Positions 32,630 through 44,088 of a DNA stretch of 64,000 nucleotides are shown here, one piece after another (position 1 is the stretch's first letter; each line of letters starts with the position of its first letter). The position numbers were made by a program, and so were the translations under genes. Source of the stretch: Ampelocalamus luodianensis. Its lineage: Eukaryota; Streptophyta; Magnoliopsida; Poales; Poaceae. Where the stretch lies: positions 25,612,342-25,676,341 of the forward strand of contig CM070619.1 in assembly GCA_036346255.1 (NCBI GenBank), in the 5' to 3' direction. Below the pieces are notes generated by a model. It was given only the letters and a program-made list of their open reading frames with translations. It was not told where the DNA came from and searched no databases.

Positions 32630-33215
32630 TGTAATATCCTATTTCATTAAATAAGTATTTAATGAATTAGAAAAGTATTAATAACCTGAATTTAGGAGGA
32701 AAATAGTTATGGGCCTTTGGCCCATACTTAGGAGGTGGGTGTGAGACCCCGGTTTATTTAGCTTGTAATACTTGGTCTTCCATTGGCTCTAGCATCATAA
32801 ACAAAATACATTGTGTCTCGATGGACATGTGCTTCCTAGAATTGCAGCACATATACATCTTTACAAAATTATGCATCAATTCCATACATCACAATATAAC
32901 AAGTCTAGCAAAAGATGTACATAAAATAGAGTTATTACAAAAGAGGGGCCGACCGGCCAAATGTCATACACAACTAAGTAAACAGCGGAAGTAAAAGTAC
33001 CATCAGATGGCGATAAACAAAAGCCAATTAGTGTGCCTAAACCCACATGGCAACCAACCGAACCACCAAGCTAGTCGTCCCAAAAGCCGCACATCTCACA
33101 AAAGTGAGGCCCTTGGGGCTCACCTTCTTCTGCACACAACAAGTAATGCAGGTGAGTACAACAATGTACTCGCAAGACTTACGAGTAACAAGCCTATACA
33201 TTGCTACATAAAAGC

Positions 33216-35528
33216 TGTAACACCCTAGACTAACAAAGGCCTAGAATGCTACTGACTTAAATAATTTAGACCAGTTGAGCTATAAAACCTTACAAAAATT
33301 CGGCAGAACCTCCTTTGTAAAGTTGCCCATATCAGATGCTCCAACTGACAGATATAGCAAATGTAAGCATTCCAACTTGTAAAATTGATTAAGACAAAAT
33401 CAAAACTGGCTAACCATTATTATAACGTCCAAAGCATCTAAACATCTGGAACATAGTTCAAGAGCATCCAAAGACATCTATCCGCTTACTACAGTTTATT
33501 CCAAGTAAAGCAATAATCATAAAGTGCACTATTAGTGATTTATTCAACTAATAATAAAATTTCTTCTTTGCATTCAGTTGTGGGTAGATAGTGCGCTAGT
33601 GCAACAAGACTAATCCTTCTTTTCCCCCATGCATGCCGATCTCATACTGGTACCTAAAAAAAACAACAAACAACAAGAGGTGAGTCCAATGACTCAGCAA
33701 ATATAATGAATGGCATAAACAGCAACCAAACATGTGAGCTCATCATCCGAATCACACAAATCACACTTCAATTACTTTACATGCAAATGCTATGAAAGAT
33801 GATCAACATGCTATTTTACTTTCTCTTTCTCTTTTGCATTTTACCGGTAATGCAGAGTGTGCATTTGTCGATGCACACCGATGCCTGTGCCTTCTGGCAC
33901 AGGGACCATAGCCCATACCCCGCAGGTATGGGACCCAAGCCCATGCTCTACAAACATGGGGACCTTTAGCCCGTCATGAACATGCCGGGGAGCTCAACAG
34001 TTGCTTAGTCATCACTTGACCAAGACTTCAAGTAACCATCATGATGCATATGTATGAAATCTCAAATTAAAATAAATTTGCGTCCGCAGTAACATTGCAT
34101 GAGATTACCATACACATACTACAAAAGCTCATAATCAAGGCCCATGATCTCCAAGCATCAAAGAATAGTACCTTACTCATATCACTGTAAACCATGAACA
34201 CTACCAAACATACCACCATAGCCATTCAATGATATCTATAGTACCCATTGTTATACTTGCCTTAACCGCGGGAGAGCAGGGGACGTGTAGAAGGGGCTAC
34301 CTCGGGATCAAACCACCACCTGAACATGTTTATAACGCACGCTAAGATAACAGTAGTAGACCACACAAGCTATAAATAAAAACAATCACTAACTCACAAG
34401 AACGTCTAGCCCGATCTCAACCCCCAAATCCTGAACGTCAATCTGTCTCCTCGAGGGATAGTCAACTTCTAAAAATTATAACTTCCACTACAGGGGTCCA
34501 AATAACGTGTTCTAAATCTTTCTGAAAAGGTAATTAAATTATCCAACTAAACCTAGTTAAGGGGCCCTTCTAAATCAACCATCTAATACCCCTACCAAGC
34601 CCAATTAAAAGACATCAATATTCACATCGGGTTCTCTGGACAGTACACTGAAACCACCATAACTTTTGCTACGAAAGTCCAAATCTTGTGTTCTTTATCT
34701 CTCTGAAAAGGTATGATATTACCTACATTTTTTGTTATAACGAGATCCTCTGATTTCCACTTTAACTAACAGTTTTATCCAGTTTCCTACAATCTGTCCG
34801 AAAGCTGGCAGACCAGCAGGACAGCGATACTGAAAAATTCATAACTCTCACACCGTTAATCGGATTTGGGTGTTCTTGGTGGCCACTTAAAGATATGAAC
34901 ATAACCCAACTATCTCTAAGATATTGTATTCCCAGATTCTGCATCTAACAACATGAAAACCGACATCCAATCTACTGGACATAACACGATCTATCAATTG
35001 ACGAAACTCGATCTACCGAACGAAATCAATTGCAACTAATGCACATCAACCAGCGAAGAACACGCGATGTTACCCTTGAAGAATTGCAGCAAGATGAAGA
35101 ATTGGCCTCACGAAGATGAGCTCCTCCCCTCCCCTCTCTCCTTTCTGCTAAGGCCGGCAGCGGGGAGCACCAAGGGGGCAGTAGGTGGCGCAAGGGGGAG
35201 GGAACCAGGAGGCAATGCGCCGGGGGAATGGCGCAAGGGAGAGGGAGCCAGGAGGTGGGGGCGGCGGCAAAAAGGAGGGGGGAGGGGAAAAGAGGGAGGG
35301 GGAGGGTGCGGCTAGGGTTTGGGAGGGAAGTGGCGCCCCTTGGCCGGCCACCCTTGAGCCCTCATGGGCCGAGGCCCAGGCCCAAGTTGAGATAAAAACA
35401 GTGCATTCCCCTCTCTAAATGTTGAATTAAGTAATTTCCATTTGGTCCTTCCCGTAAATCCATTTAATTCTCTCCCGATCATGTAATCTCTCCCGACTAT
35501 TTGCTTATCAAACTTTCGGAGTATTACA
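33216..35528 (-). repeat. Solo LTR A2 inside G', TSD AAAGC
   Basis: 2313 bp, TGTAACACCC...GTATTACA, flanked by AAAGC at 33211-33215 and 35529-35533. Clearly related to A1 (shared blocks near 34620-34760 and 25150-25290). GC-rich leader with CTAGGGTTT near 35311. The hairpin ladder is at 33857-34024. The ORFs at 35067-35418 are part of the GC-rich leader. Youngest event in this nest. Confidence 0.92.
33857..34024 (-). other. Hairpin ladder in solo LTR A2
   Basis: Six successive inverted repeats: GTGTGCAT/ATGCACAC (33857-33878), CTGTGCC/GGCACAG (33885-33902), CCCATACC/GGTATGGG (33912-33932), CCCATG/CATGGG (33940-33960), CCCG-CAT/ATG-CGGG (33970-33989, one mismatch) and a decayed CTTAGTCA/TGACCAAG (about 34004-34024). 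Stem sequences differ from those in A1, though the order and linkers are alike. Confidence 0.78.
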
Positions 35529-37811
35529 AAAGCTGTAACAAATGAGATGGTTATATGGTTAATTGGACGCATAAAGCAATTTTCATTTGCAATAATGTAA
35601 TAGATTGAAGGCAATTTGTAAAATCTGTTTTTAAGCATTGAAATAACAGCGAGTAACAATAAATAACAAGTAACCACCTACAGGTGACTAATTTAATAGC
35701 CACCACGACATAGCACGAATCCCCGATTCGTATCACCCATCAAGTTTTAATTAAAAAGGTTGTAGTCTAGTTCTCACGAGGCTTATCCGAGCGTGTCCAT
35801 AACCTAGAACGAGGCTATTCGAATAGTTTTAACCCTGCAGGAGTGTACCAATGTACCCACACTTCAGACCGCCTTTAAGCCACAATAAGCACACTTCCGA
35901 AGGTATGCCGGCACGACTAAGTCCTACGAGACATTTCCAATATTGTGCATTAACTACGAGCCGCTCGTATGGATAGAAACTCATACGCTTACATTGTAAA
36001 GCTGAAGGTCAACTACCCTATAGGGGTAAAGCCTCCAGACAAATACAATGCTCCCAAACACCATCCCTCCTGCGACCCTCTACGACTCGGAGCCAACACA
36101 CACCAAAGTACTAAGTCAAGAGAGGTCTCATACCCTCTAGTGTGGTTAGCATGCAAATTGCTCAGTACGGTGGCGCAAGTAACTCGGACACCATTCCAGG
36201 CACACCCAAAAGCACACCAACATACCATTGTGCCCAAGTCCAAATCATTTTATTTTCAGTTTTTAGTTTTCACAAGTAAACATAGCACAAATGCTGCAAC
36301 ATAAAGATCATAGTAAGTTTTGTGTGATCAATGTTATCGACAAGTCGATAAACGTCTATTTCTACCGGTAGCTAAGTATGACTAAGCAACATACTCGAAA
36401 ACTACTAAGTGACAAGGGCTCATCCAACGAACCCAAAATCACAGCAAGTATTCCTAGACTCAGTAGTAGAGGATAAACATTTACCTATAGATTATGTATC
36501 TAATAGGTCAACTAATCGACAATAGTTTAAAACAAGATAGCAATGCATACGTAGAATTTGCAAACAACATATTAGAATTTGAAAATAGTAGGAGAAACAT
36601 GATCAAATGATGCTACATCTGCTTGCCTTGCTGGAGGTCTTGTTGCTGTAGAGGAGAACTCTCAGGTTCAATAAATTCTTCGGAACCTAACGCAAAAACG
36701 CGATAAAACCAATAAAAACGAAGAACACCGAGAGAAACTTAAAACCCAAAGTCATCCAAATCCCATGAAATTTATGCAGCAGCAAGGGCATGATTTTAAA
36801 TGAATTTAGAAACAAGAATCAAGTTATTTGGACTAAGTATGAAAAAGTTATGACCTAAACAAGTTTTCTCAGCCTAAAAAATCCTAATTAAATTAATTTT
36901 GGTTACTGTTCATAGCATAAATTTCCAGAAAGATCTAGAACCTAAATTTTTTATGGTAGGTAGATAATGACATCCTAAGAACAACAAAGTTGAGTTTACT
37001 TAATTTGGGGTTTAAATGAATTACTTATAATTTTTCTAAGTTGTGAAACTAGAACAAGTCATTTTTCAGAGGTACATATATGAACAAAACCTATTCCATA
37101 TTAAAGTATACTAATAGAGGAATTTTACAAGCTTGAGTTTGCTCAATTTGGAGTTATACAGAAAAAGTTATGCATTTTACAAGTTTTAGTTGAATTTTTG
37201 GAATATCAACAAATGGCTGAAACAAATTAATATTATTTACAAGGTTTTCTGGCATGGAACAATGTCAACATGCATTTTATATTAAATTCTAGTTAAACAT
37301 GAATTTAACACAGTTGGAATCAACTAAAAAGAATTTAAAACGAATTAGTTATGAGTTTTCAAAGTTTAATACAGTTTTTTTAGTTGACAAATAAAGGCTT
37401 ACCAGAATTAAACAATTCCAACTCAAAAAGAAAAGATGTGGAACAACGTGGGCTGCAGATCTGGAATCCAACGGCCCACGTGCGCTGGAGAATAGCGCAC
37501 GCGCGGTCCAAAAGGGCTTCACCGTTGGATCTAGATCCAATGGTCCACGTCGGTCGAGACGTTCGAGAGGCCCGAACACTTTGATCATCCACGACCGCAG
37601 ATCTAGAGATGGAAGGCCCAGAGCGCAAATACCTTCGGAAGTCCGAATGCACTCTCGATCTGAGCTGCATATCGTGAGATGGACGGCCCACAGAGACTTG
37701 AGACGTTCGGGGGTCCAAACGTTTCAAGGAATCTGGGCCGCATATCTAAAATGGACGGTGCGCGAAAACACACATGGGTTTAACATGCACCGAGGGGCTT
37801 TAGGGGCACGC

Positions 37812-38300
37812 GGGCCCACCTATAAGTGGCAGGTCAGCCCTTTTAGGATAGCCATTAACTGCTAACGCTGATTAGCAATTAATGACCCATTGCTTGTCCT
37901 AAAGCCCACGCTACTACGGTTAAAGCCTACAGGCCCACATGTAAGTGACACATAGAGCCATTTTAAGACAGTCATTTATCGCTAAACAATGATTAATAAT
38001 GATTAGCATTAATGATGTTCGAAGGGTATCACACAGTGCCAGGGGTGCTTAAGTGGCTGGGCCCACTTGGTAGTGACTTAAAGAGTCATATTAGGACAAG
38101 CATTTATTGCTAAATAATGATTAATGATGATTATCAATGATTAACATTAATGATGTCCTAAAGGCACTGTATAGTACCAGCGGGGGGGTTAAGCGATTGG
38201 GCCCACCTGACAGTGACCCAGTGGGCCATTTAGGACAACAATCAATTACTAACAATGATTAGTAATTAATAACTCAATCTTTGTCCTAACGACAACGCTA
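37812..38300. repeat. Tandem array of 119-140 bp units in LTR G'
   Basis: Four imperfect units beginning GGCCCAC at about 37812, 37931, 38059 and 38199. Each continues with an AGTGAC block, then a TTAGGACA-like block and an AT-rich stretch built on AATGATTA. This array is absent from the related LTR G. Confidence 0.75.
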
Positions 38301-41300
38301 CAGCGCCCGTTTTCATGTCCGACAAAACCCGAGCGCGAGAGAAGGCTCGTCACCGGCGGCTCCAACCACCGCGATGGCATCTAAAGGCAAAAATAGGTTT
38401 GCAATAACCTTGCGCACCCGACGGAGATAACCTCGACGGCAGCAGCGGCCTAAAACGCCGGTGAGCCGAAAATGAGTGACGGTGACCAAAATGGCCGAAA
38501 GCGAAAATGGTTAAAAAGCTCGCATTGTCCCAAGAAGCAAGTGCCACAGCATCTAAGGACTAATAAGAAGCTACCTTAGCTAAGGAGAGTCGCCGAGGTG
38601 GTCAGAGAAGCTTTAACCACGGAGGAGCTCGTCGGAGCCGAGGAAGATGATGACGAAAACGCGACCTGAGCCAAAATGAACACGACCGCGTGGTCACAAT
38701 AGCTTCATTATAGCTCAGAGAAGCTCCATGAGCATTTGATTGAAGAACGAAGCACTTACCGGAGTGGGAGAAGAAAGGGGACGATTCCGGCCGGAAAGAT
38801 CCAAACTCGAAATTGGGCGATTCCTATGAATGAAGCCCAAAATTGAGTTAGGGGAAATACTCAAGGTGCTAAGGAGATTAAAAGGGCACAAAAATAGTTG
38901 GATATGGACCACTTGAGCACCAAGATCCATAGTGGAGCTTCACGGTCAACAATGTCGATTTAGGGTGTTCTTTGGGTTTTGAGCTTAAAGAACAGAGAAA
39001 GAGCTAGGGGTGTTGTAAAGGAGCTAAGGAGGAACCTTGGGGGCTTTATATAGAGGGAGAATTAGGGTTTGAGCTAGGACATAGCTCAATGGTGAGCTCG
39101 GTTCATGGCGCTACCATGGACCAAAGAAATAATGGGGGCAAGTGAAGACCAGGACTTTGGGGTCGAAAGCCTAGGGCGCATTTAATGCGAAGAGTCGTTG
39201 ACGTGCGAGGGGACAGGGCACTGCCCTCTCCTACTCCCTGCCATGGCGCGCACGCGAGTACGGGAGCCAGGAGGAAGAAGAAGAATAGAAAAAGAAGGTT
39301 GTGACCGTTGGATTTAAGATGGACGGCCACGATTAAAAGTTGCATTCGGAGGTCCGGTTGTTTCGAACGATCCATAGCGGTCCGATCCAAAATCAACGAC
39401 TCAGATTTAAGTGGACGATAGGGAGGTCCGAATGTTCTCGCTGATGAGGGCGGTTGGATCTAAATCCAATGGCTGAAAAGGGGCACGCCTCAATTGTGAG
39501 CCCAAGGTGCGGTTAGTTGATTGAGCCAAGTCAAGTGGCTCGAGCTCGAGTCTGACTTGAACCCAACCGGTTTGACTTAGGGTTTTAATTTAACAGCTAA
39601 ATGTTTAGGAATTTTTAAAGGTAGCAAACTAACTCCAAAATTTCTGAAATTTTTACAAAAGCTTGCTAACTTAGATAATGACCTTGTATAAAATTTTCAG
39701 AGGTTTTCATGCTGTGCATTTTTCTCCAAAAATTCTGCAAGGTGCTGAACTAGGGTTTGACTGAAATTCAAATAGGTTTGACTGCCCTCCAAATATATTG
39801 AAACAAGTTCTAAAAATTGTGAAATTTTTCAGAGGGGTCATACACCAACCCTAGAATTTAGGAAAAATATTTTCAAAGGATGATCTCAAGATTAACCAAG
39901 AAAGTTTTCAAAGGGGGTCCAGGCTAAGGTTTCAGAAGCTTGTGATTTTCCAATTCCACAATTCCTTGCACATGAATTACAGAATAGCTCCATTACAACC
40001 AGGTGCAAGAAAAGTTTTAATTTATCCTCATTTTCTTACATTTCAAACACAAGCCCAAACTTGGGATGTTACAATGGGCCAGCCACCAACATAAGAAGGA
40101 GGGGGAGGGAAAACCCTAGCATGGCACTGTAGCATGCGCTGCTACAGTACCATGCTGCCTGCTATAGAACCGTGCTGTCGCTACAGAAATCACCCCTCCC
40201 TTGCTGCTGTCCAAAAAGGAGGGAGGGAGAAGAACCCTTCGGGTGCCACCGACCATGAAGAAGAAAGAGGAGAAGAAGGAGAAGAGAAGGGAGAGGGATC
40301 ACGTGGTGGTTCTTGCATTCTTCAGCGGATTCTTCAAGGGTTACCCATGGTCCCGTTCGATTAGTCGTGTAGTTTCGCGATCTGGCAATGTCGGTATTAG
40401 ATCGGTTTCTAGCAGTCGGTATTTCTCGGCTATTTTAAGGATGTTAACTGTGCAATTTGATCTGTCCATCTCCTAGATATTTGTAGGTCACGTCTTTAGC
40501 TTTCAATGGAGTTTTGGAACACGTTGTTTGGACGAGTGGTTCAAAAGTTATGAATTTTGTAGCGCTGCTCTTCCGTAAATCTGCTACAATTCTGACAGTT
40601 TTTAGTAATCGGACTTAAGCGGATATCTAAAGGAATTTCTGGGAGGTCCCACTATAATGGAAGATGTAGATAATTATCTTAGCTTTCGAGGAAGCTAAAG
40701 AACATGAAATTTGAATAATTGTTCTAAAAGTTATGATAGTTTTCATATCTCTGTCCAGAAACCCGACGTGAATTAGCTATTTTGTTCATCAGCTTGGTAG
40801 GGGTAGTAAATGGTCGAATCTGGAAGGCTCACCAAAGAGGTTTAGATGGAGGATTTGATAATATTTCTAGAAAGTCCAAGAACACTCTATTTGGATCTCT
40901 GTACTAAAAGATATGAAATTTTTAGTATAACTGTCTATTGGGGGACATACTACTACTTAGGATTTTTGAGTTGGGGTTGCGCGAGAGAGTATAGTTTTTT
41001 CGTAAGTGCTTCCAGCTTTGTTTTGGTCCAATATTGTTATCTTAGAGTGCTTGTTGACTTACCTTAGGTGGGGGATTGGTTATGCGGGCAGCGCCCTCTT
41101 CGCGTCCTTCGTTCTCGCACAGTTGAGGCAAGTATATTGTTTGATACATTAGTTGTGAATGCTTGATCATGATTGTGTGTATTTGATACATGATAGCGAT
41201 GCATGGTTGCTGGCATGATATGTGTACTAAGAATGGTGAATGCTCAAAGTATGATTATGTTCTATTCATGCATGACTTTATTGTCATTGCATGTTGATGA

Positions 41301-41345
41301 TGAATAGAGTAACTGTGCATGTGTATATTGAGATCATGTTGAGGT

Positions 41346-41494
41346 TTGGTCACGTGGTGACCAAGAATGCATATCTTTGAGGTCCTCATCATGTACATGA
41401 TGGGCTTGAGGTCCCCACACTTGTAGAGTATGGGCTTGAGGTCCCTTTTACTTGCGGATTATTGGGCTATTGGTCCCTGTGCTTGCGAGCACAG
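41346..41494 (+). other. Hairpin ladder in the 3' LTR of H
   Basis: TTGGTCAC/GTGACCAA (41346-41364), the 16-base palindrome CATCATGTACATGATG (41387-41402), a weak CCCACAC/GTATGGG pair and CTGTGCT/AGCACAG (41477-41494), with GGGCTTGAGGTCC linkers between them. It is the sense-orientation counterpart of the ladders in A1 and A2. Confidence 0.75.
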
Positions 41495-42121
41495 GCATGG
41501 GTATGCAGCGACGGTTGAATACATTGTATTACCGGTAAAATGCAAAAAGAGTTAAAGAGAAAGGATCCTTAAGCATTGCATATGCATGTGGTATGATTTA
41601 ATGAAATGATTCTGGAAGTGGATGCTAATGTTATTATTTTGAATTGTAATGTCTTTTATATGTAAATGCTGAGTCTGTGGATTCACTTTTGTTGTTGTTG
41701 TTGTTGTTTTTAGGTACCCATCACAAGAATGACATGCAGGGGAGGGAGTAGCCATATGTTGCACGCACACTGCCATGAACCTGTCATAATTGATTAAACA
41801 CAAATCATGCCTTAATAATTGAGCAAACTGCTTAAAGAATTTTTATGGTTATGCCTTGCACATTGGATTATTTGTAATAATGATGAGTAGCATATCTTGG
41901 GTGCCCATGATTATGCTTTAGTCATTTAGCATACCTCGAATGCCTATTGAATATGCTGAATGTTAGTTGTTTAATTTTTGATATTTGTACCTGTTGGAAC
42001 CCCTGGTATAGTTAGCTATACAAAGGAGGTTCTGCCAAAAATTAGTAAGGTATTTTGGTTTTAGCTTGTTATGATGTTAGCTTAGTAGCATTCCAGGCTC
42101 GTGTTGGCCTGAGGTGTTACA

Positions 42122-42296
42122 CTTCCCCTACCGATCCGCAGTCTCATCTCCCACTCAGTACCGTAGTCTCACCGATGCCATGCAGTACCGTACTTTCACT
42201 CACCCGGATATCACATATGTTGTTCAGCAAGTTTGCTTACATATGCATGATCCCTGTGAGGGACTCTTTAATGTCAGAAAGCGGATTCTCTGCTAT
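42122..42296 (+). pseudogene. pol (RT): Ty1-copia pol fragment (RT-RNase H)
   Basis: One frame reads MQYRTFTHPDITYVVQQVCL and HMHDP followed by VRKRIL, the end of Ty1-copia reverse transcriptase (normal relatives read YLTFTRPDI, AVQQVCLHMHDP). Only about 175 bp is present, between the end of H and a duplicated H-LTR fragment. It is the only copia-type sequence recognised in the window. Confidence 0.8.
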
Positions 42297-42340
42297 CACA
42301 AATCTTGCCTTAATAATTGAGCAAACTGCTTAAAGAATTT
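42297..42340 (+). repeat. 44-bp duplicate of H LTR sequence at a junction
   Basis: Identical but for one base to 41799-41842 (CACAAATC...AAAGAATTT), lying 498 bases away. It joins the copia fragment to the truncated LTR of element E. Confidence 0.85.
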
Positions 42341-42964
42341 ATTTTGCAAAATTAATAGCCAATTATAAGTTGGGACTATTTTATTTAAGTCCAAAATAAC
42401 CTTACGAATTTCTGTGAATTTTTCAAGAATTTTTTTATTTAATTTGCTATTTTATAAAGCCTAAATGAATTACTAGAATTATTTTAACTGAGAAATGAAT
42501 TTGAAAATCCCAAATAGCTTTTGGGCCGAAACCTTGGTCCAGCCCATCTCCTTTCTCCCACGCACGCGGCCCACTCCGGCATGTTTTTCCACTCGGCCCG
42601 CACGCACTCGCCCGCTCCCCTCTCTCTCTCCCCACCGTCCGATTTACATCGGACGGCTAATACACTCCTACGACACCCCGCCCCTCCGCACCGTTGGATG
42701 CGAATTGGATGACCCCACACACATTGATCCTCCCGCTCTTCTTCTCCACGCTCTGCATCTCACCCGCCGCCATTAGCGCCGGCTCAAGCTCCCAATCGAT
42801 CGCGTCCCCTTCCCCAAATCTCGCACATTCAAAAGGCAACTAAACCCGCCCTTCATCACCGCGCTCGTCCGGCCCCATCTCCTTTCCTACTTCGGCCTTA
42901 ATCACCCCAAATCTCGCCGCTCCTCTCGCCTTCCAAAGGCCGCACACCGCCCCGCCGCCTCACC

Positions 42965-42972
42965 TATTTAAG
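42965..42972 (+). promoter_or_regulatory. TATA box of E 5' LTR
   Basis: TATTTAAG with GC-rich sequence downstream, conserved at 61750-61757 in the 3' LTR of the same element. Confidence 0.6.
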
Positions 42973-44012
42973 TGCGCCTCGAGTGCGCCATCCACCCCGC
43001 AACTCAATGCCCTCACCCTCACTTCTCCCTCTCCACAAGCCCCGAATTTTGGAGTTGTTTGCCGCCACCTGAAGCTTCATATTTCTTCAACTCCGGCGCC
43101 GACGAAGGCTCACCGGCGACGTAGACCACATATTCGGCACCGCAACCACCTCGGCATTCCCATGTGCACTGTTCCCCAGCTCGAAGACCATCGGCGCACC
43201 ATCGCGTGTCCTCGCCTAGAACTGCCGCCGCCATTAGTCCTCGTCGTCGGCCAAATTTCCATGTTCCCGAGCAACCGAGGTAAGCACTAAGTTTGGCACG
43301 TCATCCTCTTCCTCTTGGTACCACTCTCATCTCTCACTGGAGCACCTATCGCCGGCAAGCCCGAGCCCGTGGCACCACCATCCACCGGACCTACGTGGCA
43401 TGTCCACGTAGGCGCCAGGTCAGTGCCACATCACCACCCCTGCTCGCGTGTCTGCCCACATGGCGCGCTTGCATGTCACTAGCGTGGCAAAGCTACTGTG
43501 GCATGAACCAAGTCCACCGTGGACATTGACTGCACTATGGACCTAGTCCATTGACTTGGGCCCACATGTTAGTGGCCAATTTCATTTTCCCTTACAAATT
43601 TAATTCGACCGAAAAATACTTTATCAGCCGATGATGTCACACTGCACAATAATTCGATTTTCCTTTAGAAAAATAATTCCCAAAATTCAGAAAAACCCTA
43701 ATTCTATCATTTCATGTATTTCCAATCTTCCAAAGCCCATATCTTTTGCATCCGAACTCCGATTGAGTCCATTCAAATTTGTAAATTCATGTAAAATTGA
43801 GATCTATCCAACCAAACCAAAATTATTTAATTTGGAGTTCATTTGAGTGTTTATGTGAATTTTGTTTGAATTTGGCTTATTTCGCGTATAGATTTCGACG
43901 ACTTCGGAGAGTCAGATTTTGACGCCGTTTGAAGAGCACATAAGAGGATTGATTTTGACTGTATGATCATTGTGATTGTACACATAGACTACCTGGAGAA
44001 GGTATTTGTGAG

Positions 44013-44088
44013 TACTAGGTGACCTGTTAAGGAAAACAACATCACCTCAGTACCAGGTGATCTGTTAAGGAAAACAACATCACCTCAT
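44013..44088 (+). repeat. Two 38-bp tandem units in E LTR
   Basis: Units at 44013-44050 and 44051-44088, each with GGTGA, CTGTTAAGG and AACAACATCACCTCA, differing at a few bases. The same pair is present in the 3' LTR near 62794-62870, so it predates insertion. Confidence 0.9.

Larger units (their letters stand above)
32740..40073 (-). repeat. Long solo LTR G' (about 5.0 kb without its own insertion)
   Basis: Plus-strand edges are TGTGAGACCCC and GGGATGTTACA; on the minus strand it starts TGTAACATCCCAA. Flanks are GTGGG (32735-32739) and ATGGG (40074-40078), a target duplication with one change. Edges and many inner blocks match LTR G at 55347-60774. It holds the CTATTCGAATAG palindrome at 35815-35826, a four-copy tandem array at 37812-38300 and AGGGTTTGAGC near 39064. 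No coding sequence; an LTR of this size without an internal region is unusual but the TG...CA edges and duplication fit. Confidence 0.82.
20389..42121 (+). mobile_element. Tekay-like Ty3-gypsy element H (old host of several insertions)
   Basis: The 5' LTR survives as its last 42 bases (20389-20430), followed by a PBS. The 3' LTR starts at 32630 after a polypurine tract and ends TGTTACA at 42121. The two LTR ends match over GCTTAGTAGCATTCC and GAGGTGTTACA. Insertions inside: CRM-type LTR 20719-21710, solo LTR 23683-26044, noaCRM 27778-32483, and a 5 kb LTR at 32740-40073 that carries a further solo LTR. Of the coding region only the integrase C-terminus is recognisable. It is the oldest element in its nest. 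Confidence 0.8.
32630..42121 (+). repeat. 3' LTR of H, interrupted by a 7.3 kb nested insertion
   Basis: LTR parts are 32630-32739 and 40074-42121 (about 2.15 kb together), the same size class as A1 and A2. It begins TGTAATATCC and ends GAGGTGTTACA. The part after 40074 contains an ACATAAGAAGG TATA-like box, the telobox-like AAACCCTAG block, a hairpin ladder (41346-41494) and AAAGAGAAAGG. Short ORFs at 40134-41067 are leader sequence of the LTR, not genes. Confidence 0.8.

Noticed and set aside
35067..35418. Gly/Arg-rich ORFs
   Set aside because: GC-rich leader of solo LTR A2; low-complexity composition explains the frames on both strands.
42447..43234. Pro/Arg-rich ORFs repeated at 61225-62021
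   Set aside because: Repeated because they are in the two LTRs of E; no domain, and overlapping frames are open on both strands from base composition.
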